A stretch of DNA of 64,000 bases. Origin: Verrucomicrobiota bacterium. GTDB taxonomy: Bacteria > Verrucomicrobiota > Verrucomicrobiia > Opitutales > Puniceicoccaceae. Shown piece after piece: positions 37,601-45,538 of this stretch. The stretch covers positions 62,001 to 126,000 of the forward strand of contig JBCDMB010000002.1 of the NCBI GenBank assembly GCA_038744685.1. The letters are read 5' to 3'. The notes beneath the pieces are model-generated. The model had not been told where the DNA came from, searched no databases, and worked only from the letters and a program-made list of their open reading frames with translations. Both the position numbers and the translations under genes were made by a program. The number at the start of each line of letters is the position of its first letter. Positions within the stretch are counted from its first letter, which is position 1.

Positions 37601-38872
37601 CGACCAGAGTGTGCCATCTGAAACATAGGATGCGACTCCATTGGTAATCAGGTCGGTAAGTAGCCGCTCATAGATGATTTGGGGCCCTTCATTGACTTTC
37701 GTTCCCGCAAGATAGTCTGGACGTTCTGGCTGGATCGCATCGATCATAAGGTCGTCCGGCCATATATCCACTGGCGCGTGGTCAGGTAGCCAGGCATTCC
37801 AGTCGGGTAGCTGAATCGTCATACGGATGTCGCGCATGCTGAGATTTTTTGTGTAGTCCATGATCTCTGCTACCGAACCAAAGTCAGTGCCCTCGGGGAG
37901 AAGTTCGCTAATGATCTCTCCGTCCGTTTCCGCGACAGCATCAAGCCCCTGGCCAGCCAACCATGAGGCCGCCTTTTGGTCTTTTGTGAGTTGAGAATCG
38001 CCCTGCTGAGGGTCGGTGTCCGGACCAGGCTGAAAGGGTGGATCCCAAGGACGACCAGGGGCATTCATCCCACCAGGCAGGTTCAAGTTGAGCGAACGAA
38101 TATACGCTGCTATCTGATTCCCCTGATGTTCACTCAAACCGTGAAATTGTGAACGGCTGACTATCGATTCATTGGAAAAATTGAAATACCTCAGATCGCT
38201 ACCGTCGTCAAAGTGACAGGCTGCACAGGAAGCTTTGATCGAACGCTGGGCGACGATGTTATCAAGAAGAATTCCATCCGAATCCCAGAGTATCCTACCT
38301 GCGTCTATACTAGCTGCATCTTGGTATCCTACCGGCGCAGTCCAAGTCGAAGGATCTTCATCCGAAAAGCTGGTGGAAACCGCCGAAACGTTGCTGGCAT
38401 CAACAAAATCAAGGTCCAAGACACGAATCGTTGTACTGCGTCCATCCGTGCCGTTGACTCGAATACGCACGTAATTCTCACCACCCTGCACAATATCAGC
38501 TGGATCAATATCCACATAAAAGCGAATTGTTGAGTTGATACCGCCAATCCCGTCCTGTTTCAGTTCGAAATCAGGAAACGAGACCTCAGGAGAATTGTTA
38601 TAAATCGTGATCCAATCGCCACTGTTGACTTGCACAGAGACCTGTCCTCCAAAACGGAGATTATGGACTCGCAAATAAAGGTCTTCCGCTGTTACCGCCG
38701 AAGTCAGATTTACCGTCACCGTTTCGATTTGGGGTGTAATATCCCAGCTGGTCACGCGGACGGGGAATTGTAGGCCGAAGGATTGATGCGCTAGGAAGAC
38801 TAACGAGAGACTTGAACTGGCGATTTGAGTGAATGTAAGACAATACTTTTTGAAGAACTTTAGGGGTGTCAT
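34640..38872 (-). CDS. Large secreted haem c-, Fn3- and LamG-containing protein
   Basis: A 1410-residue exported protein. Signal peptide near residues 15-33; a beta-rich domain to about 165; then a c-type haem site CAACH at 216-220, with GGMNAPGRPWDPP further on providing a candidate methionine ligand; a long middle region (about 300-950) of unknown fold rich in Trp, Tyr and Asp; a fibronectin type III module (APTNIKATIANGDFG...VVTAVDAAGNES); and a C-terminal LamG/concanavalin-like module (about 1180-1410, VTQWNDVSGFGFDA, then IGEVRILKEG). The last module resembles the LamG region in the giant sulfatase at 55747. The haem suggests a redox activity, for example oxidative attack on a polysaccharide, with LamG and Fn3 for binding; this is inference. 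Not a sulfatase. Confidence 0.85.
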   Translation of the reverse strand: MTPLKFFKKYCLTFTQIASSSLSLVFLAHQSFGLQFPVRVTSWDITPQIETVTVNLTSAVTAEDLYLRVHNLRFGGQVSVQVNSGDWITIYNNSPEVSFPDFELKQDGIGGINSTIRFYVDIDPADIVQGGENYVRIRVNGTDGRSTTIRVLDLDFVDASNVSAVSTSFSDEDPSTWTAPVGYQDAASIDAGRILWDSDGILLDNIVAQRSIKASCAACHFDDGSDLRYFNFSNESIVSRSQFHGLSEHQGNQIAAYIRSLNLNLPGGMNAPGRPWDPPFQPGPDTDPQQGDSQLTKDQKAASWLAGQGLDAVAETDGEIISELLPEGTDFGSVAEIMDYTKNLSMRDIRMTIQLPDWNAWLPDHAPVDIWPDDLMIDAIQPERPDYLAGTKVNEGPQIIYERLLTDLITNGVASYVSDGTLWSRFSAYMSDIEDKWYGDMRMSQAEFNNGDDELYGTTSAPIIFPHISRDEMRKSIVKWRAVKGLYLVRRFELEDVQPDAAGVFAPDYTPEYDPDPLSLPAQGTRQWVWAHAAHIISKNWSNFEEQLYRTGKQESNQWYLLEVLLNSGPRRPAGMNSYVDWGYVKNHMIDAYNVTKHDFFITRAAYQINMMQSRYTGKPALPWVPGNPSGTESLFSKLGFSQRTLAPNFFYSDETANRGLFLSADKYAPDLWRRLFEEYLHEWLYIYESEDVNTIPRDPPPKNGVYKNDRNIIEHMDYIPAPWDKPSDVQSTAKIFLLPDEIFSEATYRLLQKNLLQDAGVNEALLLDFARWLGRAFPKVQDNPNGADWDAAGVPHWDDLIVPRNLYLQNFETSSDFSGLSREMIKDSNYVNLVSSTIPRNGGGAYVASRRLNPGQSRDTQAGVTIPLNGKTRLKTSIRTGFSDQDNTGHGTISGRIILTFDSTTQIWGPFITMNPDLYNYKFQSLETEFNVPAGSTNLTQVRVRWSRGGGSGNGDIYLDNVLVEDASPVVDSIAPFAPTNIKATIANGDFGIKIRFQPNAADNEPFIGYNIYRWASAVETRLDAVKLNKDLHTRLYGQYFDDTAWPGVEYSYVVTAVDAAGNESVDSSTKNQTLPSALGAVLPDWTFLTNYSSGVDLLQWFGTPNIDLFGFKVYRRAANESGFTELTSGATMLPLGFDDTGFIDGALYEYYVNPVTSLEEGDNSASVLKVGAHYSYDASVAVNVLVDSNDRVTQWNDVSGFGFDAVPQSSETQTYPSVIQSPTSLDMIEFDGSNRFRLISVSEAGNILNFSAGGGAENNSGFTTLCAIRFDNITSAKNPVVATSGSTSSGFGIRISSGGNPEVYIGGALYQNTGVTITGGDTIILGFSYDKSTGDWTLFESKAGTTISGNTPAADFTGSKEIYAGGSGNGGQRIDGQIGEVRILKEGMSIESLISECLYLESKWIGGI

Positions 38873-39085
38873 GATTTTTTGGGGTGCAAGGGATAGTCCC
38901 GGAGCTGAGCGAGGTAGGTATTCCCAATCAACTGGAAAGAGAACAAATCAAATTGCGTGGTAAATGCGTACAAGGACGAGTGAGAATTTCGGGGGCAGAT
39001 GATCGATCACTCACCTAACTCCACTCCAATCACATACACTAAATTCCACAAAAAAGATTTCTGATGATTGACGAACGAGGAATTG

Positions 39086-39102
39086 GCTAAACGTTTTATC
39101 AC
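39086..39102. promoter_or_regulatory. Candidate LacI-type operator before the haem/LamG giant gene
   Basis: On the minus strand reads TGATAAAACGTTT, one mismatch from the 6413 and 34521 sites, with AAACGTTT as palindromic core. It lies about 215 bases upstream of the start at 38872, rather far for direct repression but similar to the spacing at 6413. The 468-base gap 38873-39340 otherwise contains a short hairpin (TTTCGG...CCGAAA near 39167-39189) and no gene that I can support. Confidence 0.45.
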
Positions 39103-39340
39103 AAACTGTCAAGTCGTGGATTTGTCCCTAAAAAACCCTGAACTCCAAAGGTCGCACTGCGAATTTCGGTAGGGAGCGTAGCCGAAAATCAAGTTACCTT
39201 CTGAATTACCCCGTGCAAAATTGCGCAAACCGAATCAGCTTACCTCTTTTTTTGAAAGCAACCAAACGGTTTGAGGAGAACCTTATTTTCCCGCAAATGA
39301 GACTCTTGAGAGGAAACGAATATTCTTCGCCCTAAGCCGT

Positions 39341-40765
39341 CTATCTCTTGTCCCTAGGCGTGGAAATTACCGAACCTAATGGAGGCTTTATAGATCCGAT
39401 CTCCCGCTGGCTACTCTCCAGCTCAGCCATAAACGACTCCATAATCTTCGACAATTCCTGCACCTTCTCAGGATACTCTTTGGACAGATCAGTGGTTTCT
39501 CCCGGATCATCAGCCAGGTTGAACAAACTTCCCGCAGGAGCAGCGACCCTATCCTGCTTTCCGCGTCCTGGCCTCACCCCGCCTCCAGGCTTTTGTCGCG
39601 CGACGAGTAACTTCCACTCATTGTGCCGGATCGTTGAACCCGGAACAATAAAGGTTTCATGGATTGGCGAAGAGACCTCACCCCCTTGCAGATAGGGCGT
39701 AATGTTGCGTCCGTCCAGCACCCGATCAGTCGGCAACTCTACCCCAGCCAGTGCCGAAAAGGTGGGTAACATATCGATGATTCCGACAATTTCACCATTC
39801 TCTGAACCGGACGGTATCACCCTAGGCCATCGCATGATGCACGGAACGCGAATGCCACCCTCAAAATTCGTCCACTTGCCGTCACGCAAAGGACCGGCAC
39901 TTCCATACCCATCGATATTCAACTGGGGACCGTTGTCAGAGGCATACACTACCAAGGTATTTTCAGTAAGATCCAGCTCGTCGAGGATCTTCAAGATTTC
40001 ACCCACCTGCCAATCGATCTCCTGCACCACATCTCCGTAGGTTCCCTGTTTCGATGAGCCTTTGAAGCGCTCACTCGGAAGCCATTTTACGTGAGGTAGT
40101 GGTGAAGCGTAGTAGAGAAAAAAGGGATGATCCTTATTCTCTCTGATGAATCGGATTCCCTCCTCCAATAGCTTCGGCGAATGGATGCCGTCTGTTTTAC
40201 TTCCAGCAGTCTCCTCAAAAGTCTCATTTCGAAAGATGCCGGTACCCGACTCGGTTTCCATGAATCCGTAAAAGAAATCAAAGCCATGGTGAACCGGATT
40301 ACTTTCAGGCCATTCACCCAAATGCCACTTTCCAATTATGCCAGTGGCGTAGCCTGCTTCCTTCAGTTGTTCGGCAACAGCAATTTCGTCCGGATGGATT
40401 CCGACCAGACTCCGACGGTAGATCACTTTTGAATACCCTGCCCGATCGGCATGTGATCCGGTCATAAAGGCCAAACGAGTAGGCGAGCACCGATTGTGGA
40501 CGTAAAAGTCTGTAAATTTCATGCCCTCCTCTCTGAGTCGATCAATCGCTGGAGTGGCAATATCAACCGAGCCATACGACCCGAGATCACCGTATCCTTG
40601 GTCATCTGTCAGAATGAAAACGATATTAGGCCTCAGCGCCCCGGTCTCATGGTCATCTATTTGACCGTTCGTTTCGCCTGCAAACGCATAATGGGAGCCT
40701 CCCAAAAAAAAGAAGGCACAGAGTAAAGCCTTTCGAAGACTAGCGTGGGCTATTTTCCTTTTCAT
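39341..40765 (-). CDS. Secreted arylsulfatase-type sulfatase, CSPTR type
   Basis: 474 residues from ATG 40765 (an in-frame TTG 15 bases earlier is less likely). Signal peptide with core LLCAFFFLGGSHYAFA. Motifs: ILTDDQGYGDLGSYG, NRCSPTRLAFMTG with catalytic Cys93, GKWHLGEW, YASDNGPQLN and GGIRVPCIMRWP. These fit the arylsulfatase A-like branch with a typical PLLR-type end (SLFNLADDPGETTDLSKEYP). Complete active site, so probably an active exported sulfatase. Upstream of it, 40766-41280 has no well-supported gene. Confidence 0.94.
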   Translation of the reverse strand: MKRKIAHASLRKALLCAFFFLGGSHYAFAGETNGQIDDHETGALRPNIVFILTDDQGYGDLGSYGSVDIATPAIDRLREEGMKFTDFYVHNRCSPTRLAFMTGSHADRAGYSKVIYRRSLVGIHPDEIAVAEQLKEAGYATGIIGKWHLGEWPESNPVHHGFDFFYGFMETESGTGIFRNETFEETAGSKTDGIHSPKLLEEGIRFIRENKDHPFFLYYASPLPHVKWLPSERFKGSSKQGTYGDVVQEIDWQVGEILKILDELDLTENTLVVYASDNGPQLNIDGYGSAGPLRDGKWTNFEGGIRVPCIMRWPRVIPSGSENGEIVGIIDMLPTFSALAGVELPTDRVLDGRNITPYLQGGEVSSPIHETFIVPGSTIRHNEWKLLVARQKPGGGVRPGRGKQDRVAAPAGSLFNLADDPGETTDLSKEYPEKVQELSKIMESFMAELESSQREIGSIKPPLGSVISTPRDKR

Positions 40766-40903
40766 CTTTCGTTTTCCCAAAATGGATGCTCTGCCTCTTC
40801 TTTTAGAGTCTCCAATTCCTATTTTAGTCCTTTGATTTTACTGCATAAATCTCCAAGTTGCTGGATCTTTTGACCCGCGGTAAAGGGGAAACAGAAATAG
40901 TCA

Positions 40904-41305
40904 TCAGGAGGAGTGTGACTCTACTGGTTCTCTATTGAGGGATCCGAGCGGCTCATTTCGTAGCATCCAGCGAATCGACTGAGCAGGGCCGAAGTCCGTG
41001 AGGTGGATGAAAACTGAGGTAATGTTCCTTAAGCCTTTCCTAGTCATCGGTCTCACGACCGATGGTACGGGAGACCGACCCGAAAAGACCCTATCTAAGT
41101 GCCAGAGAGGTAAGAGCCATTCCTGATTGTCGCTGCTAAGTCCCTGACCGGAAAACTCCCTACCATCGTTTAGCACCGCCCGCACTCCAAACGAGTGTTT
41201 TTGACCACAGTCGAAACTGTTCAAAAAATTGAGGAAAGCGTTCATCGTCGCGTCTGTATTACCACCATAGGAAGCCCCGTTCACTTTTGGGCCGGTGGCT
41301 GCCAA
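40904..41305 (-). CDS. Doubtful open frame behind a sulfatase gene; possible remnant
   Basis: A 133-residue frame with only a TTG start inside the end of the neighbouring sulfatase gene. The stretch MNAFLNFLNSFDCGQKHSF and following residues look protein-like in composition, so it may be the decayed C-terminal end of a former secreted protein, but no family is recognised and there is no plausible ribosome site. The last part (LTDFGPAQSIRWMLRNEP) is also unassigned. Included because the 515-base gap otherwise has no feature. Confidence 0.2.
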   Translation of the reverse strand: MAATGPKVNGASYGGNTDATMNAFLNFLNSFDCGQKHSFGVRAVLNDGREFSGQGLSSDNQEWLLPLWHLDRVFSGRSPVPSVVRPMTRKGLRNITSVFIHLTDFGPAQSIRWMLRNEPLGSLNREPVESHSS

Positions 41306-42624
41306 GGCACCGATCCGGCTTTTTGAATATACCGCCTCATTTCTCCTTGAAGTTGTCTGAGCCGCTCTGGCTCCTCAGATGCCAGGTTTCTCTCCTCAAA
41401 AGGGTCCTCTACGAGATTGTATAACTCCAGGGCGGAGTAAGGATTGTTTCGCATCAATTTCCAACCGTCCTGGATAATCGCGTGATAAGCGTTTCCCCCG
41501 AAGGCTACTCCGCCTTCCCGACGGACGAAGTAGAGACTGCGACCCTCCGGCATGTCTTCTCCCCGAAACAGCGGAGAAAGATCAACCGCATCAATACCAC
41601 CTGCGCGCGGCGCGCCCGCGAGCTCAAGAAAAGTCGGGAACACGTCAAAAGTCAGACCCTCGTAGTCGGATTCGGATCCGGCTGGGACCTCGCCGGGCCA
41701 CCTGACGATAAAGGGCACTTTCAAACCTCCATCAAAATGACTTTGCTTACCGTCCCGCCACGGCAGGTTTCGCTGGGCATACCAAAGAGCACCACCATTA
41801 TCCGAGGTAAACACCACTACCGTGTTTTCGGCTAGGCCTGTGTCGTCAAGTGCTTTCAAGACGCGCCCAATGCAATCGTCCGTGTGCTCGACGAAAGCCA
41901 CGTTGAGTGCACGCTTTTCCTCCATCTCGGGCGAGCGATTTTGCACCCTTTTCAGCCATTCATCGGGCGGCTCAATCGGGAAATGCGGTGCGTTGTAGGC
42001 GAGATAGAGAAAGAAGGGCTCATCCTGAATCTCAGACCGCTCTTCAATATAATCGACTGCCCAGTCTGAAAACAGTTCGGTGGCATGACCCCGCGGTTCG
42101 ATCACAATATCGTTCAATCGCATGTAGTTAAATCCACGCCGAAGGTGAGTCGTGTAGCTGTCCATCATATCCCCGAGAAAGCCGTGGAAGAAGTCGAAGC
42201 CCCTCTCGTTCGGCGTATTCGGAGACTCCAAACCGAGATGCCATTTGCCAATAATCGCCGTGTGGTAGCCAGCGTCACTGAGTTTGTCGGCCAACGTCGG
42301 GACCGAAGGATCGAAGTAGCCCCATGAATTTTCGGCCCGGGTGCGAATCACCCCAGGAACCCCAACTTGATCCGCGTAACGACCAGTCAGGATCGCAGCG
42401 CGCGTTGGCGAGCAAACCGTGCAGTTCGCCCGCATCGAATTGAAGAGCATTCCTTCGCTCGCCAGTCGATCGATGTGAGGGGTTTCCAAATCAGGAGCTC
42501 CGTAGACTGAGGTATCCCCATACCCGTGATCATCGGTTAAGATAAAGAGAAAGTTTGGGCGTTCTGCTGAAACAACGGTGCACAGGACAGCTAGGGAAAT
42601 ACAGACTGGGATTTTTCTAAGCAT
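41281..42624 (-). CDS. Secreted arylsulfatase-type sulfatase, CSPTR type
   Basis: A 447-residue sulfatase with signal peptide (residues 4-20, cleavage VVSA/ER). Motifs: ILTDDHGYGDTSVYG, CTVCSPTRAAILTG with catalytic Cys71, GKWHLGLESP, TSDNGGALW and [12 protein letters not shown]. The branch is the same as that of 39341-40765 (arylsulfatase A-like), but the two are clearly diverged rather than a recent duplication. It is 200 bases downstream of a GH26 gene on the same strand. All catalytic residues present. Confidence 0.94.
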   Translation of the reverse strand: MLRKIPVCISLAVLCTVVSAERPNFLFILTDDHGYGDTSVYGAPDLETPHIDRLASEGMLFNSMRANCTVCSPTRAAILTGRYADQVGVPGVIRTRAENSWGYFDPSVPTLADKLSDAGYHTAIIGKWHLGLESPNTPNERGFDFFHGFLGDMMDSYTTHLRRGFNYMRLNDIVIEPRGHATELFSDWAVDYIEERSEIQDEPFFLYLAYNAPHFPIEPPDEWLKRVQNRSPEMEEKRALNVAFVEHTDDCIGRVLKALDDTGLAENTVVVFTSDNGGALWYAQRNLPWRDGKQSHFDGGLKVPFIVRWPGEVPAGSESDYEGLTFDVFPTFLELAGAPRAGGIDAVDLSPLFRGEDMPEGRSLYFVRREGGVAFGGNAYHAIIQDGWKLMRNNPYSALELYNLVEDPFEERNLASEEPERLRQLQGEMRRYIQKAGSVPWQPPAQK

Positions 42625-42824
42625 AAACCAAAGTACCCGGAAGATCTCAGCCCTTCAACCGTCTATTCGACAGCTGCGCAGCAATAAGAAGCGGGTTTAA
42701 AGAGCCTTTGAGATCCAAAGGGAAAGACTCTACTTTTCCAACAATCCACCGGGTTGGACCAGCAGCCGGTAAATGGTTTAAGCACGGGTAACTTCCCTTC
42801 GGAAAGTTCAGCGGATAGCTTCTT

Positions 42825-43994
42825 TTAGCGGTTCGCTTCAAACGTGTACAGGTTTGGCAGATCACCCTCAAAAACCGTCCAAGGATCCTCAGAAAACTCA
42901 ACAAAGTCTGGATAGATATGCTTTGTCATCGGCTCGTCCTTGTAGGGGCTCCAATTGCTTCCTCCGTCATCGCTATCGTTTCCAAACCACGTTAGCGCGT
43001 AGGCAACCTCATGGGCTACAGGATCGTTCTTAATGTTGTCGAGGAACATCCGGCTGTAGTGATCGGCAGCCGTTTCGTTCGTGAGCCCGTTCTTGTATCC
43101 AAACTCCGTGATCGCCGCGACTTTACCGTCCTCCCTCGCCAGTTCAACGACTACTCGGGAGCACTCGAGAAGCACCTCAGGCCCATCGTCGTAGGCGTAG
43201 CTATCGAAAGCGTACACATCGACATAGTCTTCACCCGGGAAACGGCTCAGGAATCTTTCCCGCGTCGTCGGCTTACTCGGCGAAATCACCAGGATGAGGT
43301 TATGAAGATCCATCTCATCACGCAGGAAGTCGATCGTCATCTTCCAGAGCTCATTATATTGCTCCGGGGTGCAGGTCCTTGTGCCCCACCAGAACCATCC
43401 GCCGGTGTGTTCGTGATACGGCCTGAAAAGCACAGGGATCGGACGACCCTGATCATCCTTGAGACCTCGAATAAACTCACCATAACGACGCAAGACCTTC
43501 ATGTATTCCCGATGGTCCGCACTGTCTCGATCGAGCACTTTGGTCACTGGGTCCCCTTCGTTGCTTTTGTGCGAATTGTTATGGGGCACCTCAAGATCCG
43601 GGTTCTTCGAGTGAGCACTAAGGCTAATCAAAATGCCGCGACGATGCAGTTCCGGAGCGATGGTCTGCCAGAACTCGTAATCATCGTAGAGATGAAGGCC
43701 AAATTCGACGACCGCAGGGTTCTTTCCAACTAAAGCCAGTGTGTCTGACTTCAAATCCAACGGATTCGCCTCCCTCTCCTTCGCATTCGGGGCGTGCTTC
43801 CCCCGGCTAAACGCCCGCATCTGTCCATAAAGCAATCGATGTTTTGCCGCTAACTTAAGATTTTCGTAGAGACGAATGGTCTCGGGAGTAGCCTCCGGAT
43901 CCGAAAGCGGCGAAGACGAAGTCTGAGCCAGAACCGTCGCCGAGAACAGGACCAGTGTGGCAAAAAAACTACAACAGCAGCGAATTAGCATCAT
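42825..43994 (-). CDS. Secreted GH26 family glycoside hydrolase
   Basis: 389 residues starting at the tandem ATGs 43994/43991; an earlier in-frame ATG at 44114 overlaps the upstream sulfatase and hides the signal peptide (LIRCCCSFFATLVLFSATVLA). Acid/base Glu195 in RPYHEHTGGWFWWG, nucleophile Glu297 in AAITEFGYKNG. A close paralogue lies at 53559-54701; both have RTCTPEQ after the catalytic loop and the ending DPWTVFEGDLPNLY. As a beta-mannanase-like endo-enzyme it would cut the backbone between desulfated residues. It lies 25 bases after the sulfatase at 44020-45510, so the two are likely co-transcribed. Confidence 0.93.
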   Translation of the reverse strand: MMLIRCCCSFFATLVLFSATVLAQTSSSPLSDPEATPETIRLYENLKLAAKHRLLYGQMRAFSRGKHAPNAKEREANPLDLKSDTLALVGKNPAVVEFGLHLYDDYEFWQTIAPELHRRGILISLSAHSKNPDLEVPHNNSHKSNEGDPVTKVLDRDSADHREYMKVLRRYGEFIRGLKDDQGRPIPVLFRPYHEHTGGWFWWGTRTCTPEQYNELWKMTIDFLRDEMDLHNLILVISPSKPTTRERFLSRFPGEDYVDVYAFDSYAYDDGPEVLLECSRVVVELAREDGKVAAITEFGYKNGLTNETAADHYSRMFLDNIKNDPVAHEVAYALTWFGNDSDDGGSNWSPYKDEPMTKHIYPDFVEFSEDPWTVFEGDLPNLYTFEANR

Positions 43995-44019
43995 TTGAAT
44001 CTGCAGAAAAAAGAAAGCT

Positions 44020-45510
44020 TCAAAGAGAAGAGGAGGCTTTTGCCTTGGCATCCCATTCCCAAAGCAACTTGGCCAGTCTTTCACGTTCTTTGGCATACTC
44101 CGGATTGTCTGCAACGTTGATGCGCTCCTCCGGATGCTTTAGATAATCGTAGAGTTCAACATCCATGATCTTGCTATCACGCTCCCAACTCTTGCGCCAT
44201 TCAACGTAGCGGAATCGCTCATCCCGGACTGCCCGACCGAGAGGAGGCCCCCCTCTTCGAACGAGGTGGTAGCCGGGGTAGGTCCATTCTTCGCTCATCG
44301 GCTCTTCCAGCAGTGGCCGAAGACTCTTCCCGTCAGTGATTTCGAGAGGTGCGAGGCCACACAGATCCACCAGCGTCGGAAAGAGATCCACGGATTCGAC
44401 CACCCGGGTCGTCTTCGCCCCTTCGGCAAAATTAGGCGCGGAAATGATGAGCGGTGAACCGGCGGTCATCTCAAGGTTCGTGCCCTTTGTCCAACTTCCC
44501 AAGTGTCCAAGCTGAAAGCCATGGTCGCTCCAAAATACTATAATTGTGTTGTCGCGGATACCAAGCCGATCGACCTCGGCCAAAATTTTGCCGATCTGTG
44601 CATCCACAAAACTGATACACGCAGCATACGCATGACGAAGACGGTTGGCAGCTTCTCCGGAAGGCGGTTTATTCAATCGGAAGCCCTCCGCGTAGCGCCA
44701 CAGCTCATGGTTTGTGCGGATTTCATATTTAGATCCCCCTTCAGGGAGTTCCTCAAGCCTGGGTGTTCCGGGAGGGTTTTGTGGATCGTACAAATCCCAG
44801 TATTTCTTGGGTGCATTGAACGGGAGATGCGGCTTTTGAAATCCAACAATAGCCAGAAATGGCTCTCCCGCCTCCACTGAATTCTCAATGAACTGCATGA
44901 CCTCTCCTACCATCTGACCGTCACCATATGCTTCATCGGGAACGTCAAACGGTCCTTCAGCTGCAGGCAGTTGCGCCTTGATTCGTCGCACCCCTTCTCT
45001 GTCGCTGTAGTCCAGCTCTTGACGAAGTTTCGAAAGTTCAGGGTCGGCGTAGATGCTGTCGTCGGAACGTTTCCAAACGACATCGAAGCGATCCGCAAGT
45101 TCAGGGTCGACCCGGCCCGTAGTGTGCCAGACTTTCCCGAAGGACGCGGTAGAATAACCTGCATCTCCAAAGGTCCGACCAACTGTTTGCACGCCCTCGA
45201 CATCCACCCACTTCGCAGGACCGTAGACCTGTTGAGTGCGTTCGGACCGTAAACTGGTCAGCAAAGCGGCCCTCGACGGAATACAGATTGGGTGTGAAAC
45301 GTAGTGGTGTTCAAATAGAACACCGTCGGCTGCCAGCGAATCAATATTCGGCGTAACCATGTCTTCGTAACCGTAGCACCCCAGTTGGGAGCGGAGGTCG
45401 TCCACCGCTATAAAGAGCACGTTCGGGCGACTCTCATCAACTGCCAAAGCCAGACCGGAGCCACTGACCAGCCCGAGGAAGATTCCAATTTTCCAATAAT
45501 TCTTCATCAT
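44020..45510 (-). CDS. Secreted sulfatase, iduronate-2-sulfatase-like, CIPSR type
   Basis: 496 residues from ATG 45510 (second ATG at 45507). Signal peptide WKIGIFLGLVSGSGLALA. Motifs: IAVDDLRSQLGCYGYEDMVTP, HPICIPSRAALLTSLRSERT with catalytic Cys76, GKVWHTTGR, FWSDHGFQLGHLGSWTKGTN for the second metal site. It belongs to the iduronate-2-sulfatase-like branch and is a tandem paralogue of 45539-46981 (identical SERT and YGYEDMVTP segments). A C-terminal YLKHPEERINVADNPEY completes the fold. Together with its neighbours it forms a minus-strand operon 48378 to 42825. Confidence 0.94.
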   Translation of the reverse strand: MMKNYWKIGIFLGLVSGSGLALAVDESRPNVLFIAVDDLRSQLGCYGYEDMVTPNIDSLAADGVLFEHHYVSHPICIPSRAALLTSLRSERTQQVYGPAKWVDVEGVQTVGRTFGDAGYSTASFGKVWHTTGRVDPELADRFDVVWKRSDDSIYADPELSKLRQELDYSDREGVRRIKAQLPAAEGPFDVPDEAYGDGQMVGEVMQFIENSVEAGEPFLAIVGFQKPHLPFNAPKKYWDLYDPQNPPGTPRLEELPEGGSKYEIRTNHELWRYAEGFRLNKPPSGEAANRLRHAYAACISFVDAQIGKILAEVDRLGIRDNTIIVFWSDHGFQLGHLGSWTKGTNLEMTAGSPLIISAPNFAEGAKTTRVVESVDLFPTLVDLCGLAPLEITDGKSLRPLLEEPMSEEWTYPGYHLVRRGGPPLGRAVRDERFRYVEWRKSWERDSKIMDVELYDYLKHPEERINVADNPEYAKERERLAKLLWEWDAKAKASSSL

Positions 45511-45538
45511 TTCTACAGCCTTTCGAATTTCCTTTTTC

